NCBI RefSeq assembly: GCF_900106075.1
Contig: NZ_LT629794.1
Coordinates: 910,001-974,000 of the forward strand
Origin: Polaribacter sp. Hel1_33_78
GTDB taxonomy: Bacteria; Bacteroidota; Bacteroidia; Flavobacteriales; Flavobacteriaceae
Direction: 5' to 3'
DNA: 64,000 nt
This document shows positions 10,150 to 19,072 of this stretch, piece by piece. The position numbers and the translations under genes were made by a program. The stretch's first letter is position 1. Each line of letters opens with the position of its first letter. The notes beneath the pieces are model-generated. The model saw only the letters and a list, made by a program, of their open reading frames with translations, did no database searches and had not been told where the DNA came from.

Positions 10150-12666
10150 ATGTCAGACGGAGAAAAGTTAATTCCGATTAACATTGAGGATCAGATGAAA
10201 GCCGCATACATCGATTACTCGATGTCAGTAATTGTTTCAAGAGCACTGCCCGATGTAAGAGATGGTTTGAAACCAGTTCATAGAAGGGTTTTGTTTGGTA
10301 TGCATGAATTAGGAATTAAAGCAACTGGGTCGTATAAAAAATCAGCAAGAATTGTTGGGGAAGTTTTAGGAAAGTACCATCCACATGGAGATACCTCTGT
10401 GTATGATTCCATGGTGAGAATGGCGCAAAACTGGAGTGTACGTTACATGATGGTTGATGGGCAAGGTAACTTTGGTTCTGTAGATGGAGATAGTCCAGCA
10501 GCGATGCGTTATACTGAGGTTAGAATGCAAAAGATATCAGAAGATATGTTAGCTGATATTGAGAAAGATACCGTAGATCATCGTTTAAATTTTGATGATA
10601 CTTTGCAAGAACCAACTGTTTTACCTACTCGTATTCCTAATTTGTTAGTAAACGGAGCTTCTGGTATTGCCGTAGGTATGGCAACAAATATGGCACCTCA
10701 TAATATAACGGAAGTTATTAATGGTACCATGGCGTATATCGATAATAGAGATATTGAGATTGATGAATTAATGCAACACATAACTGCACCAGATTTTCCA
10801 ACAGGAGGAATTATTTATGGTTATGATGGTGTAAGAGATGCTTTTCATACAGGTCGAGGACGTATTGTAATGCGTGCTAAAGCTATTATTGAAGAAGTAA
10901 AAGGACGTGAGTGCATAATAGTCACAGAGATTCCTTATCAAGTGAATAAAGCAGAAATGATAAAAAAAACTGCTGAATTGGTAAATGATAAGAAGCTAGA
11001 AGGTATTTCTAATATTAGAGATGAATCGGATAGAAATGGTATGCGTATTGTATACATTTTAAAACGAGATGCAATACCTAATATCGTCTTAAATAAATTA
11101 TTTAAGTATACGCAATTACAAACTTCTTTTAGTGTAAATAATATTGCATTGGTAAAAGGAAGGCCCGAGCAATTAAACTTAAAACAATTAATTCATTATT
11201 TTGTTGAACATAGGCATGAAGTTGTTGTTCGTAGAACAGAATTTGAATTAAAGAAAGCGGAAGCTAGAGCACATATTCTAGAGGGATTAATTATTGCCTC
11301 TGATAATATAGATGAGGTTATTAAAATTATAAGAGCTTCTTCAAATGCTGACGAGGCGAGAGAGAGTTTAATTGAGCGTTTTGAGTTAACGGAAATTCAA
11401 GCAAAAGCAATTGTAGAAATGCGTTTGCGTCAATTAACTGGCTTAGAACAAGATAAATTGCGAGCAGAGTTTGATGCAATTATGATAACAATTTCTGACC
11501 TAAAAGATATTTTAGCAAACGAACCTAGACGTTATCAAATTATTAAAGACGAGTTATTACATATCAAAGATAAGTATGGTGATGAGCGCAGATCTTTAAT
11601 AGAATATGCTGGTGGCGATATGCGTATCGAAGATATGATTCCTAACACAAAAGTGGTGGTAACAATCTCGAATGCAGGATACTTAAAACGCACAAATCTT
11701 GAAGAATATAAAGTTCAGAATAGAGGAGGAAGAGGTCAAAAAGGAGCAACAACAAGAAATGAAGATTTCTTAGAACATTTATTTGTAGGTACAAACCATC
11801 AATATATGATGTTCTTTACGCAAAAAGGAAAAGTATTCTGGATGCGAGTGTATGAAATTCCTGAAGGAGGAAAAAACACCAAAGGAAGAGCGATGCAAAA
11901 CTTGATTAATATTGAACAAGATGATAAAGTAAAAGCATTCTTAGTAACGCAAGATTTAAAAGACGAAGATTATATCAATAGCCATTATGTAATTATGGCA
12001 ACTAAAAAAGGGCAAGTAAAAAAGACCTCATTAGAGCAATATTCTCGTCCAAGAACAAATGGAATTAATGCAATTACTATTAAAGATGGAGATGAATTAT
12101 TGGAAGCAAAATTAACAACTGGTGATAGCCAAGTAATGTTAGCTTTAGCATCTGGTAAATCTATTCGTTTCGAAGAAGCTAAAACACGTCCAATGGGAAG
12201 AACAGCTTCAGGTGTAAGAGGAATTACTCTAAAACATGAGAATGACGAGGTAATTGGTATGGTTGCTGTAAATGATATGGACAGTAATATATTGGTTGTA
12301 TCTGAAAAAGGATATGGAAAGCGTTCTAAATTAGAAGATTACAGAGTTACTAATAGAGGGGGTAAAGGGGTTAAGACTTTGAATGTCTCAGAGAAAACTG
12401 GAAATTTAGTAGCCATTAAAAATGTAGATGATTCTAACGATTTAATGATTATAAATAAATCAGGACTAACCATTAGAATGGCTGTGGAAGATTTAAGAGT
12501 TATGGGACGTGCAACACAAGGAGTTCGTTTAATAAATATTAAAGATTCAGACAGTATTGCTGCAGTCGCAAAAGTTGCTCACGAAGAAGAAGCTGAGGAT
12601 GAAACTGAAAGCGAAATTGAAAATGGCACAGAAATTGAAAATGATTCAAACGAAAATCAAGAATAA
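10150..12666 (+). CDS. gyrA: DNA gyrase subunit A
   Basis: Breakage-reunion subunit of the type II topoisomerase that adds negative supercoils. Of 838 residues, the N-terminal winged-helix and tower region carries catalytic Tyr121 ([10 protein letters not shown]). The quinolone-determining region reads [10 protein letters not shown], with Thr82 and Asp86 at the positions of E. coli Ser83 and Asp87. The C-terminal beta-pinwheel starts near residue 500 and has the GyrA-box segment QNRGGRG, which favours gyrase over ParC. The last 35 residues are a highly acidic tail. A TPR protein gene follows after 23 bases, probably co-transcribed. Confidence 0.96.
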   Translation: MSDGEKLIPINIEDQMKAAYIDYSMSVIVSRALPDVRDGLKPVHRRVLFGMHELGIKATGSYKKSARIVGEVLGKYHPHGDTSVYDSMVRMAQNWSVRYMMVDGQGNFGSVDGDSPAAMRYTEVRMQKISEDMLADIEKDTVDHRLNFDDTLQEPTVLPTRIPNLLVNGASGIAVGMATNMAPHNITEVINGTMAYIDNRDIEIDELMQHITAPDFPTGGIIYGYDGVRDAFHTGRGRIVMRAKAIIEEVKGRECIIVTEIPYQVNKAEMIKKTAELVNDKKLEGISNIRDESDRNGMRIVYILKRDAIPNIVLNKLFKYTQLQTSFSVNNIALVKGRPEQLNLKQLIHYFVEHRHEVVVRRTEFELKKAEARAHILEGLIIASDNIDEVIKIIRASSNADEARESLIERFELTEIQAKAIVEMRLRQLTGLEQDKLRAEFDAIMITISDLKDILANEPRRYQIIKDELLHIKDKYGDERRSLIEYAGGDMRIEDMIPNTKVVVTISNAGYLKRTNLEEYKVQNRGGRGQKGATTRNEDFLEHLFVGTNHQYMMFFTQKGKVFWMRVYEIPEGGKNTKGRAMQNLINIEQDDKVKAFLVTQDLKDEDYINSHYVIMATKKGQVKKTSLEQYSRPRTNGINAITIKDGDELLEAKLTTGDSQVMLALASGKSIRFEEAKTRPMGRTASGVRGITLKHENDEVIGMVAVNDMDSNILVVSEKGYGKRSKLEDYRVTNRGGKGVKTLNVSEKTGNLVAIKNVDDSNDLMIINKSGLTIRMAVEDLRVMGRATQGVRLINIKDSDSIAAVAKVAHEEEAEDETESEIENGTEIENDSNENQE

Positions 12667-12689
12667 CAATTAATTTAACACTTATTAAA

Positions 12690-13943
12690 ATGAAAAAACA
12701 ATTAGTAGCGTATGCAATAGCTTTGATGTCTGTTGCCGGATTTGCACAAAAAAATGAATTAAAGGCCGTAGAAAAAGCCATTAAAAAGAATGATTTTACA
12801 GCAGCTCTGAGCGCTCTTGAACCTTTAGATGCCATGGAAGTATCCATGGATGCTAAATATAAAGCAAAATATTACTATTTAAAAGGGCAGGCTTTAGCAG
12901 GAGGAAATAATTTTAAAGAAGGAGCGGATGTGTTCAATAAATTGTTTGCTTTTGAGAAAGAAACAGGAAAAGCGAAGTATTCTAAATTAGCACAACCTAT
13001 GTTGAATTCAATAATAGAAAAAGTTTCTAATGAAGCTGCTAAAAATTATAATGAAGATAAAGACTATAAGAAAGCGTCAGAAAATTTTTATTTAACTTAT
13101 AAATTGTACCCGCAAGATACTACCACTTTGTATAACGCGGCAATAAGTGCCTCTTTAGCAAAAGAATATGATACTGCTCTAAAGCTTTATAATGAGCTCA
13201 AAACTATTGGATACACAGGTATTGCTACACAATATTTAGCGGTAAATAAGGGAACTAATCAAATCGAAAATTTAGGAGCTAAAACACAGAGGGACTTAAT
13301 GGTTAAAACTGGTCAATATACAAATCCTCAAGACAAAGTATCTGAATCTAAACAAACAGAAATTGTTAAAAGTATTAGTTATATCTATGTAAATCAAGGT
13401 AAACCAGAATTAGCGATTGCTGCTTTAGAAGAAGCAAGAAAAACAAGTCCAAAAGATATTAATTTGATTTTAAATCAAGCTCAAATGTATAGTGAACTTG
13501 ATAGAATGGATAAATTTGAAGAATTGATGGTGGAAGCCGTAGAGTTAGATCCTACCAATCCAGATTTATTTTTTAATTTAGGTGTTGTAAATGCAAATCA
13601 AAATAAGACTAAAGAGGCGATTGGTTTTTATAAAAAAGCGATTGAATTAAAACCAGATTACATAAATGCCTATTTGAATACTGCATTTGCCTTGCTTTCT
13701 GAAGAAAAAGAAATTATAGAAGAAATGAATAATAATTTATCTAATTTCAAAAAATATGATGAGTTAGAATTGAAGCAAAAAGAGTTATACAAAAAAGCTT
13801 TACCGTATTTAGAAAAAGCGGATGGTATTAAAAGATCGTCAGAAACTGTAAAATCTCTTTTAAACATTTATGATAGATTGGAAATGGTTGATAAAGCAGA
13901 TGCTTTAAGACCAATTTATAAAAAATTATTAGCAGAGCAATAA
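12690..13943 (+). CDS. Exported tetratricopeptide-repeat protein
   Basis: A 417-residue protein with an N-terminal signal peptide (KKQLVAYAIALMSVAGFAQ, cleavage likely near residue 19) and several TPR-like helical pairs. The clearest is around residues 290-335 (NPDLFFNLGVVNANQNKTK, then AIGFYKKAIELKPDY). It presumably scaffolds proteins in the periplasm; no catalytic motif is visible. It follows gyrA at 23 bases, an arrangement I believe recurs in Flavobacteriaceae. Its specific role is unknown. Confidence 0.8.
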   Translation: MKKQLVAYAIALMSVAGFAQKNELKAVEKAIKKNDFTAALSALEPLDAMEVSMDAKYKAKYYYLKGQALAGGNNFKEGADVFNKLFAFEKETGKAKYSKLAQPMLNSIIEKVSNEAAKNYNEDKDYKKASENFYLTYKLYPQDTTTLYNAAISASLAKEYDTALKLYNELKTIGYTGIATQYLAVNKGTNQIENLGAKTQRDLMVKTGQYTNPQDKVSESKQTEIVKSISYIYVNQGKPELAIAALEEARKTSPKDINLILNQAQMYSELDRMDKFEELMVEAVELDPTNPDLFFNLGVVNANQNKTKEAIGFYKKAIELKPDYINAYLNTAFALLSEEKEIIEEMNNNLSNFKKYDELELKQKELYKKALPYLEKADGIKRSSETVKSLLNIYDRLEMVDKADALRPIYKKLLAEQ

Positions 13944-13969
13944 AAAACAAATCGCTCAGAATTTTATAA

Positions 13970-14003
13970 AAAAAATCCAGAACTTTTAAGTTTTGGATTT
14001 TTT
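13970..14003. terminator. Terminator between the TPR gene and the NlpC/P60 gene
   Basis: Arms 13970-13983 (AAAAAATCCAGAAC) and 13990-14003 pair over 14 positions with one wobble, with a six-base loop and T-runs on both strands. It lies between convergent genes and abuts the stop codon of the minus-strand gene. Confidence 0.85.
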
Positions 14004-14798
14004 TTATATCATTTTTTTTATGACTCTGAGTTTATGAGTATGCTTTTGTATATCGGCATTAAAAATACCACTATGATCTAGGGTGTCAATTCTAACTTTG
14101 CCATGGGCATGAATAATATGATAATCATTTAGAATAATCCCTACATGAATAATATCTCCTTCTTCGTTATCAAAAAAAGCCAAATCTCCGGGTTCACTTT
14201 CTTCAATAAAACTTAAGACTTCACCTTGTGAGGCTTGTTCTTTCGCATCTCTTAGAAGGTCGTAACCACAAAGTTTATAAACCATTTGTGTAAAACCAGA
14301 ACAATCTATACCAAAAGGAGTTTTACCTCCCCATAAAAAAGGAACATTTAAAAAAGTAAATGCTTTATGAATAATTTCGGTTTTTAGAAGTTTTCCAGTA
14401 ATAATAGCACCTTCATAATTGTATCTTTTAGTATTAATAAAAAATTGATTTTCTACATAAAAAGGCAATCTAGAGCCTAAAGGAATTGTTATTAAATCGT
14501 TAGTTGAGCTAGAGATAAAATCAATTATTTCGCCAGCATAAATAGGTTCAATTATTGATAATTTGTGAAATAAATTTTGTGAAATTTCTTCAAATTGTTT
14601 GTTATCTATGTAGCCTTCATAATTATCAAAAGCTAATTTTACTTTGCTCCAATTTTTTTCTTTTTCAACAATAGTAAAATGTTCACCAAAGAGCACCTGA
14701 CTGGTCATTTCTGAAGTTTCAGAAGCTTCTGCCCGCATAGGAACTATACTAAGATTACAAATACCGTAAATCAAACTCTCTTTTTTAGATTCTTTCAA
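14004..14798 (-). CDS. NlpC/P60 (C40) family cysteine peptidase with SH3-like N-terminus
   Basis: Predicted murein endopeptidase-type enzyme of 264 residues. Residues about 10-75 form a bacterial SH3-like domain. The catalytic domain has Cys166 (PFGIDCSGFTQ), His218 (DIIHVGI) and His230 (IIHAHGK). The start is TTG, preceded directly by an in-frame TAA, so no longer upstream form is possible; the next in-frame ATG (residue 21) would cut into the SH3 domain. No signal peptide is visible, which is unusual for a wall enzyme and leaves its compartment uncertain. It overlaps the upstream thiolase gene by 14 bases. Confidence 0.87.
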   Translation of the reverse strand: MKESKKESLIYGICNLSIVPMRAEASETSEMTSQVLFGEHFTIVEKEKNWSKVKLAFDNYEGYIDNKQFEEISQNLFHKLSIIEPIYAGEIIDFISSSTNDLITIPLGSRLPFYVENQFFINTKRYNYEGAIITGKLLKTEIIHKAFTFLNVPFLWGGKTPFGIDCSGFTQMVYKLCGYDLLRDAKEQASQGEVLSFIEESEPGDLAFFDNEEGDIIHVGIILNDYHIIHAHGKVRIDTLDHSGIFNADIQKHTHKLRVIKKMI

Positions 14799-15960
14799 TT
14801 ATCATTGCACTCGCACCTCCACCACCATTGCAAATTGCAGCAGCGCCAATTTTGGCGTTATTTTGTTTTAAGATAGAGGTCAAAGCAATTACAATTCTTG
14901 CTCCAGAAACACCTAAAGGATGTCCCAAAGAAACAGCTCCACCGTTTACATTTACAGTTTCATCGGTAAGACCTAAAATTTTCATATTAGCCAGACCTAC
15001 AATGGAAAACGCCTCATTTAATTCAAAATAATCAACATCATTCATAGAAATATTTGCTTTCGCTAATGCTTTTGGTAATGCTTTTGCAGGCGCAGTTGTG
15101 AACCATTTTGGTTCGTGCGCAGCATCCGCATAACTCTTTATTTTTGCAAGCGGAGTTATGTTTAATTCTTTCGCTTTTTCTGCAGACATTAACACTAAAG
15201 CAGCGCCACCATCATTTATGGTTGAAGCATTTGCAGCAGTTACAGTTCCATCTTTTGTAAAAGCAGCTCTTAAAGCCGGAATTTTCTCTATTTTTACATT
15301 TTTGTATTCTTCATCTTCAGAAAAAATAATGGGTTCTCCTCTTCTTTGTGGAATTGAAACAGGTACAATTTCATCAGAAAATTTACCTTCACTCCAAGCT
15401 TTTGCAGAACGATTGTAAGATTGAATTGCATATGCATCTTGATCTTCTCTTGAGAATTCATATTCAGTGGCACATTCATCAGCACAAACACCCATGGCAA
15501 TTTTACTGTAAGCATCAACTAAGCCATCTTTTTGTAGACCATCTTCCATGGTGATTGGGCCAAATTTAGTGCCATTTCTAGCTTGTTGATAATGAGGAAT
15601 CGAACTCATGTTTTCCATTCCACCCGCAACCACAATATCAGCATCGCCGATCGCAATTGTTTGTGCTGCTAACATGATAGCCTTCATTCCAGAAGCACAA
15701 ACTTTATTAACAGTTGTACAAGGAACTGTGTTAGGAATTCCTGCATGAATAGCTGCTTGTCTCGCAGGGGCTTGACCTAAACCAGCCGAAACTACATTTC
15801 CCATAAAAACTTCTTCCACTAACTTAGCGTCTAAGTTTATTTTTTCCAAAGCTCCTTTTATGGCAATTGCTCCTAATTTTGGAGCAGGTATGGAAGATAA
15901 GCTTCCCATAAAACTTCCTAGCGGTGTTCTAGCGACTGATACAATTACAACATCTTTCAT
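14785..15960 (-). CDS. Acetyl-CoA C-acetyltransferase (thiolase)
   Basis: Condenses or cleaves acetoacetyl-CoA. The 391-residue protein has the thiolase fold with acyl-accepting Cys88 (VNKVCASGMKA), the GHPLGVSGAR histidine loop and the C-terminal CNGGGGASAM cysteine loop. Length and motifs match biosynthetic or degradative thiolase II (AtoB/PhaA type). It could also serve as the last step of fatty-acid or amino-acid breakdown; the neighbours do not decide this. Its last codons contain the start of the NlpC/P60 gene, implying translational coupling between unrelated functions. Confidence 0.93.
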   Translation of the reverse strand: MKDVVIVSVARTPLGSFMGSLSSIPAPKLGAIAIKGALEKINLDAKLVEEVFMGNVVSAGLGQAPARQAAIHAGIPNTVPCTTVNKVCASGMKAIMLAAQTIAIGDADIVVAGGMENMSSIPHYQQARNGTKFGPITMEDGLQKDGLVDAYSKIAMGVCADECATEYEFSREDQDAYAIQSYNRSAKAWSEGKFSDEIVPVSIPQRRGEPIIFSEDEEYKNVKIEKIPALRAAFTKDGTVTAANASTINDGGAALVLMSAEKAKELNITPLAKIKSYADAAHEPKWFTTAPAKALPKALAKANISMNDVDYFELNEAFSIVGLANMKILGLTDETVNVNGGAVSLGHPLGVSGARIVIALTSILKQNNAKIGAAAICNGGGGASAMIIERI

Positions 15961-16097
15961 ACTCTAACTTTTATCGTTTTTATTCGAAATTAACATTGCT
16001 AAAATAACCAAATAAAATCAAAAAGAAATCTTAATAGATATGGAATTTTTAAGCGTCAAAATTTTACTGTAAATTTGTTGTAACAAGAGCTGTAATA

Positions 16098-18161
16098 ATG
16101 AGTGAAATAGTAAACAAAATCTACAGAAACAACACCATCATATATAAGGTGTTTTTATTTTTAATTGCAACTACTGCAATCGTGTATTTGTTTCCAAAAG
16201 GGGGGCAGTTTAAGTATGATTTTAACAATGGTCAACTTTGGAAATATGATAATTTATACGCTCCTTTTGATTTTGCAATTCAAAAAACGGCGGAAGAAAT
16301 TTCTCTTGAAAAAAAAGAAATTAAAAACAATGCAAAGCTGTATTTTAAATACGACACGAATATAGTTGAAGATGTAAAAGTAACTTTCAAAAATAAAATA
16401 TCTCAACTAAACTTTAGTGATTCTCTAACTATTGATGAAATTAGTGAATTAAAAAAAACAGGAAATAAGATTATACAAAAAGTGTATAATGCTGGTTTTC
16501 TAGAGTCTGTAAGCGAGGGTAGAGTATCTTCAAAAGACCAAATAATTGCGCTCAAAAAAGAGAATGAAGTACAAGATGTTTTATTCAAAAACTTGTTGAC
16601 GTCTAAAAATGTTTTGGAAATCATTAATACTAATTTAGGCGACGAGCCTTTTGACTACGGACAAAAATTGGTTTTAAATTTATTGGCAGGCGTAGTAGAA
16701 CCCAATGTTTCTTTTAATAAGGATTTAACTGATAAAATAATTGATAATGAGCTAGGTCATATTTCTTATACCAAAGGGAAAGTGGCATCCGATGAACTTA
16801 TTATTTTAAAAGGAGATATTGTTGCAGGTAGAAAGTTGGCTATTTTAAATTCTTTAAAAAGTGAATTTGATGCAAAAGTTTGGACAGATTCAAATTATAA
16901 TTGGATTGTTTTTGGATATACAATATTGGTTTCTTTAGCATTGTTAATGTTATTGTTGTTCTTATATAAAAATAGATTAGAAATTTTTAATAATAATACG
17001 AAAGTAACCTTCATTTTTTTCAATGTATTTGGCATGGTTTTTATTCAAACCTTAGTCATTAAGTATAATTCAGATTATTTATATGTTGTACCATTAAGTA
17101 TTCTTCCAATTGTTTTAAAAGCCTTTTTTGATGCTAGATTAGGTTTGTTCACTCATGTACTAACAGTCTTACTCTTAGGGTATATTGTACCCAACAGTTT
17201 CGAATTTATTTACTTACATATTATTGCGGGTATTGTAACGATATTAACTGTTTCAGAACTTCACAAGAGAGCAAATTTATTTATTTCGGTAGCGCAGATT
17301 ACCTTAATTTATATGATTACCTATTTTGCTTTTTCCATTATAAAAGAAGGAAATGCCTCTCAAATAAATTGGGACTATTTTATACTATTCGCTCTCAATG
17401 GGTTGTTATCCTTTTTATCTTTGATTTTAATTTATATTTATGAGAAGGTCTTTGGATTGGTCTCTGACGTTACTCTTTTAGAACTTTCAAACACAAACAC
17501 AAAGCTTTTAAGAGAGTTAAACGAAAAAGCCCCAGGAACATTTCAACATTCAATGCAAGTAGCTAACTTAGCAGAAGCGGCTGCGAATGAAATAGGGGCG
17601 AATTCTATGTTGGTAAGAACTGGAGCATTGTACCATGATATTGGTAAGATGTTAAATCCTATGTATTTTATAGAAAACCAAGCTACAGGCGTAAACCCTC
17701 ATAATGATTTATCTCCAATAGATAGCGCTAAGATTATTACAGATCACGTAATAAAAGGGGTTGAGTTGGCCAAAAAGTACAACTTGCCCGACAGAATTAT
17801 CGATTTTATAAGAACCCATCATGGAACAAGTTCTGCGTATTATTTTTTTAAAAAGGAGCAAGAATTAAATCCTGATACAATTGTCGATATTAAGAAATTT
17901 CAATATCAGGGGCCAATTCCATTTTCAAAAGAAACAGCAATTCTAATGATGTGCGATGCAGCAGAAGCGGCTTCAAAAAGTTTAAAAAACCCTACAGCTC
18001 TTTCAATCAGTGGTTTAATAGATAAAATTATTGATAAACAAATGGCAGATAATCAGTTTTTAAATTCAGATATTACTTTTAGAGAAATTAAAGTAATCAA
18101 AAAAGTGATAAAGAAAAAGTTGATGAATATTTACCACTTAAGGTTAGAGTATCCAGAATAA
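16098..18161 (+). CDS. 7TM-HD phosphohydrolase, PgpH-type c-di-AMP phosphodiesterase
   Basis: Membrane enzyme predicted to hydrolyse cyclic di-AMP to pApA. The 687-residue layout matches PgpH: N-terminal helix (about 18-35), an extracytoplasmic 7TMR-HDED domain (about 45-270), seven transmembrane helices (about 275-460), and a cytoplasmic HD domain with HSMQVA, HDIGKM near residue 513, and THHG. The metal-binding His/Asp residues are retained. A -7 element TAAATTTG lies at 16070-16077. The substrate is inferred from characterised PgpH proteins; no diadenylate cyclase gene is in the window. Confidence 0.88.
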   Translation: MSEIVNKIYRNNTIIYKVFLFLIATTAIVYLFPKGGQFKYDFNNGQLWKYDNLYAPFDFAIQKTAEEISLEKKEIKNNAKLYFKYDTNIVEDVKVTFKNKISQLNFSDSLTIDEISELKKTGNKIIQKVYNAGFLESVSEGRVSSKDQIIALKKENEVQDVLFKNLLTSKNVLEIINTNLGDEPFDYGQKLVLNLLAGVVEPNVSFNKDLTDKIIDNELGHISYTKGKVASDELIILKGDIVAGRKLAILNSLKSEFDAKVWTDSNYNWIVFGYTILVSLALLMLLLFLYKNRLEIFNNNTKVTFIFFNVFGMVFIQTLVIKYNSDYLYVVPLSILPIVLKAFFDARLGLFTHVLTVLLLGYIVPNSFEFIYLHIIAGIVTILTVSELHKRANLFISVAQITLIYMITYFAFSIIKEGNASQINWDYFILFALNGLLSFLSLILIYIYEKVFGLVSDVTLLELSNTNTKLLRELNEKAPGTFQHSMQVANLAEAAANEIGANSMLVRTGALYHDIGKMLNPMYFIENQATGVNPHNDLSPIDSAKIITDHVIKGVELAKKYNLPDRIIDFIRTHHGTSSAYYFFKKEQELNPDTIVDIKKFQYQGPIPFSKETAILMMCDAAEAASKSLKNPTALSISGLIDKIIDKQMADNQFLNSDITFREIKVIKKVIKKKLMNIYHLRLEYPE

Positions 18162-18189
18162 AAAAATCTAATAAAAAGATAAAAAAATC

Positions 18190-18220
18190 TTGTTAATTAG
18201 TAATTGTAGTTATACATTTG
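18190..18220 (+). promoter_or_regulatory. Promoter of the tRNA-Ser/Pro/Arg unit
   Basis: TTG at 18190-18192, a 20-base spacer and a perfect TACATTTG (TAnnTTTG) at 18213-18220 form a textbook Bacteroidota sigma-ABfr promoter. The first tRNA starts 43 bases downstream. Confidence 0.8.
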
Positions 18221-18262
18221 CACTCGCAATTTTTAATTCAAGCTTTCAGTTTGAAGTCGAAA

Positions 18263-18344
18263 GGAGAGATGGCAGAGTGGTAATGCAGCAGATTGCTAAT
18301 CTGTCGACCTTAGGGTCGCCAGGGTTCGAGTCCCTGTCTCTCCG
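18263..18344 (+). tRNA. tRNA-Ser (anticodon GCT)
   Basis: Perfect seven-pair acceptor stem (GGAGAGA with TCTCTCC) and discriminator G at 18344. The anticodon loop TTGCTAA gives GCT at 18295-18297, reading AGC and AGT. The long variable arm of class II serine tRNAs is present. No CCA is encoded. First gene of a three-tRNA unit. Confidence 0.97.
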
Positions 18345-18359
18345 CTAAAATATTGCATT

Positions 18360-18434
18360 CGGGGTGTAGCGTAGCCCGGTCATCGCGCCTCGTTTGGGAC
18401 GAGGAGGTCGCAGGTTCGAATCCTGCCACCCCGA
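18360..18434 (+). tRNA. tRNA-Pro (anticodon TGG)
   Basis: Acceptor arms CGGGGTG and CACCCCG pair fully, with discriminator A. The loop TTTGGGA between CCTCG and CGAGG gives anticodon TGG. The T-loop TTCGAAT is standard. It follows tRNA-Ser after 15 bases. Confidence 0.97.
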
Positions 18435-18464
18435 CACAGTTGGTCGTAACAACTTAAAAATTAC

Positions 18465-18538
18465 GGGCTCTTAGCTCAGCTGGATAGAGCACCTCCCTTC
18501 TAAGGAGGCGGTCGAAGGTTCGAATCCTTCAGGGCTCA
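18465..18538 (+). tRNA. tRNA-Arg (anticodon TCT)
   Basis: Acceptor GGGCTCT pairs with AGGGCTC using two G-U wobbles. The anticodon stem CCTCC/GGAGG encloses CTTCTAA, giving TCT (AGA and AGG codons). The D-arm GCTC...GAGC and T-loop TTCGAAT are intact. Last gene of the unit. Confidence 0.96.
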
Positions 18539-18541
18539 CTT

Positions 18542-18570
18542 AAACCACACTATTTTTAGTGTGGTTTTTT
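18542..18570 (+). terminator. Terminator of the tRNA unit
   Basis: Ten-bp stem AAACCACACT with its complement around a six-base loop, followed by a T-run, starting 4 bases after tRNA-Arg. Confidence 0.9.
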
Positions 18571-19072
18571 GTTGTTTTTAACTTTATTTTTAAGACAGTG
18601 AATTGTGTCATTTTAGGGCATATTTGACGTAATAAGAAGGAAAAGGGGGTATTTTTTGGGTATTTTTTATTAGGTAATATTATATAATATTGCAAAACAC
18701 CATTAATGACTATAAATGATCAATTTTATTCTTGTTACAAAAAGCAAGAATAAAGAAACAAGGAAAATATTGTTCACATGATTACTTATCAATCGGCTAT
18801 TAAACATTTACTCAGAACTTTGGTTTGAAAAACTCAATAATAATATTCATTCATTTTTAAAAATAGCATAAAAAAAATCATAAAGTTTAAGAGGTTCGTT
18901 TTTCCAGAATTTGATTTAACATATCTATTAATATATCAAATCAGATTTTTTTTTAAATTAATTAATTTAACTAAATTTGGTTTTTAAAAAAAAATGCAGC
19001 TTGTTTAAAAACAAGATTTACTATATCAAAATTTAAATCTTATTATTTTTAACGAATTGCTCATATTATAAT
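18571..19072. other. Non-coding stretch before the large adhesin gene
   Basis: About 500 bases, very AT-rich, with no credible reading frame on either strand. A weak inverted repeat (TTGATTT near 18910 with AAATCA near 18940) is the only structure noticed. It probably holds the promoter and leader of the gene at 19073, but no convincing TAnnTTTG with a partner element was found. Confidence 0.5.

Noticed and set aside
10390..10407. GyrA Thr82 at the quinolone-resistance position
   Set aside because: Thr is a natural variant of Ser here in many species and Asp86 is unchanged, so resistance cannot be claimed.
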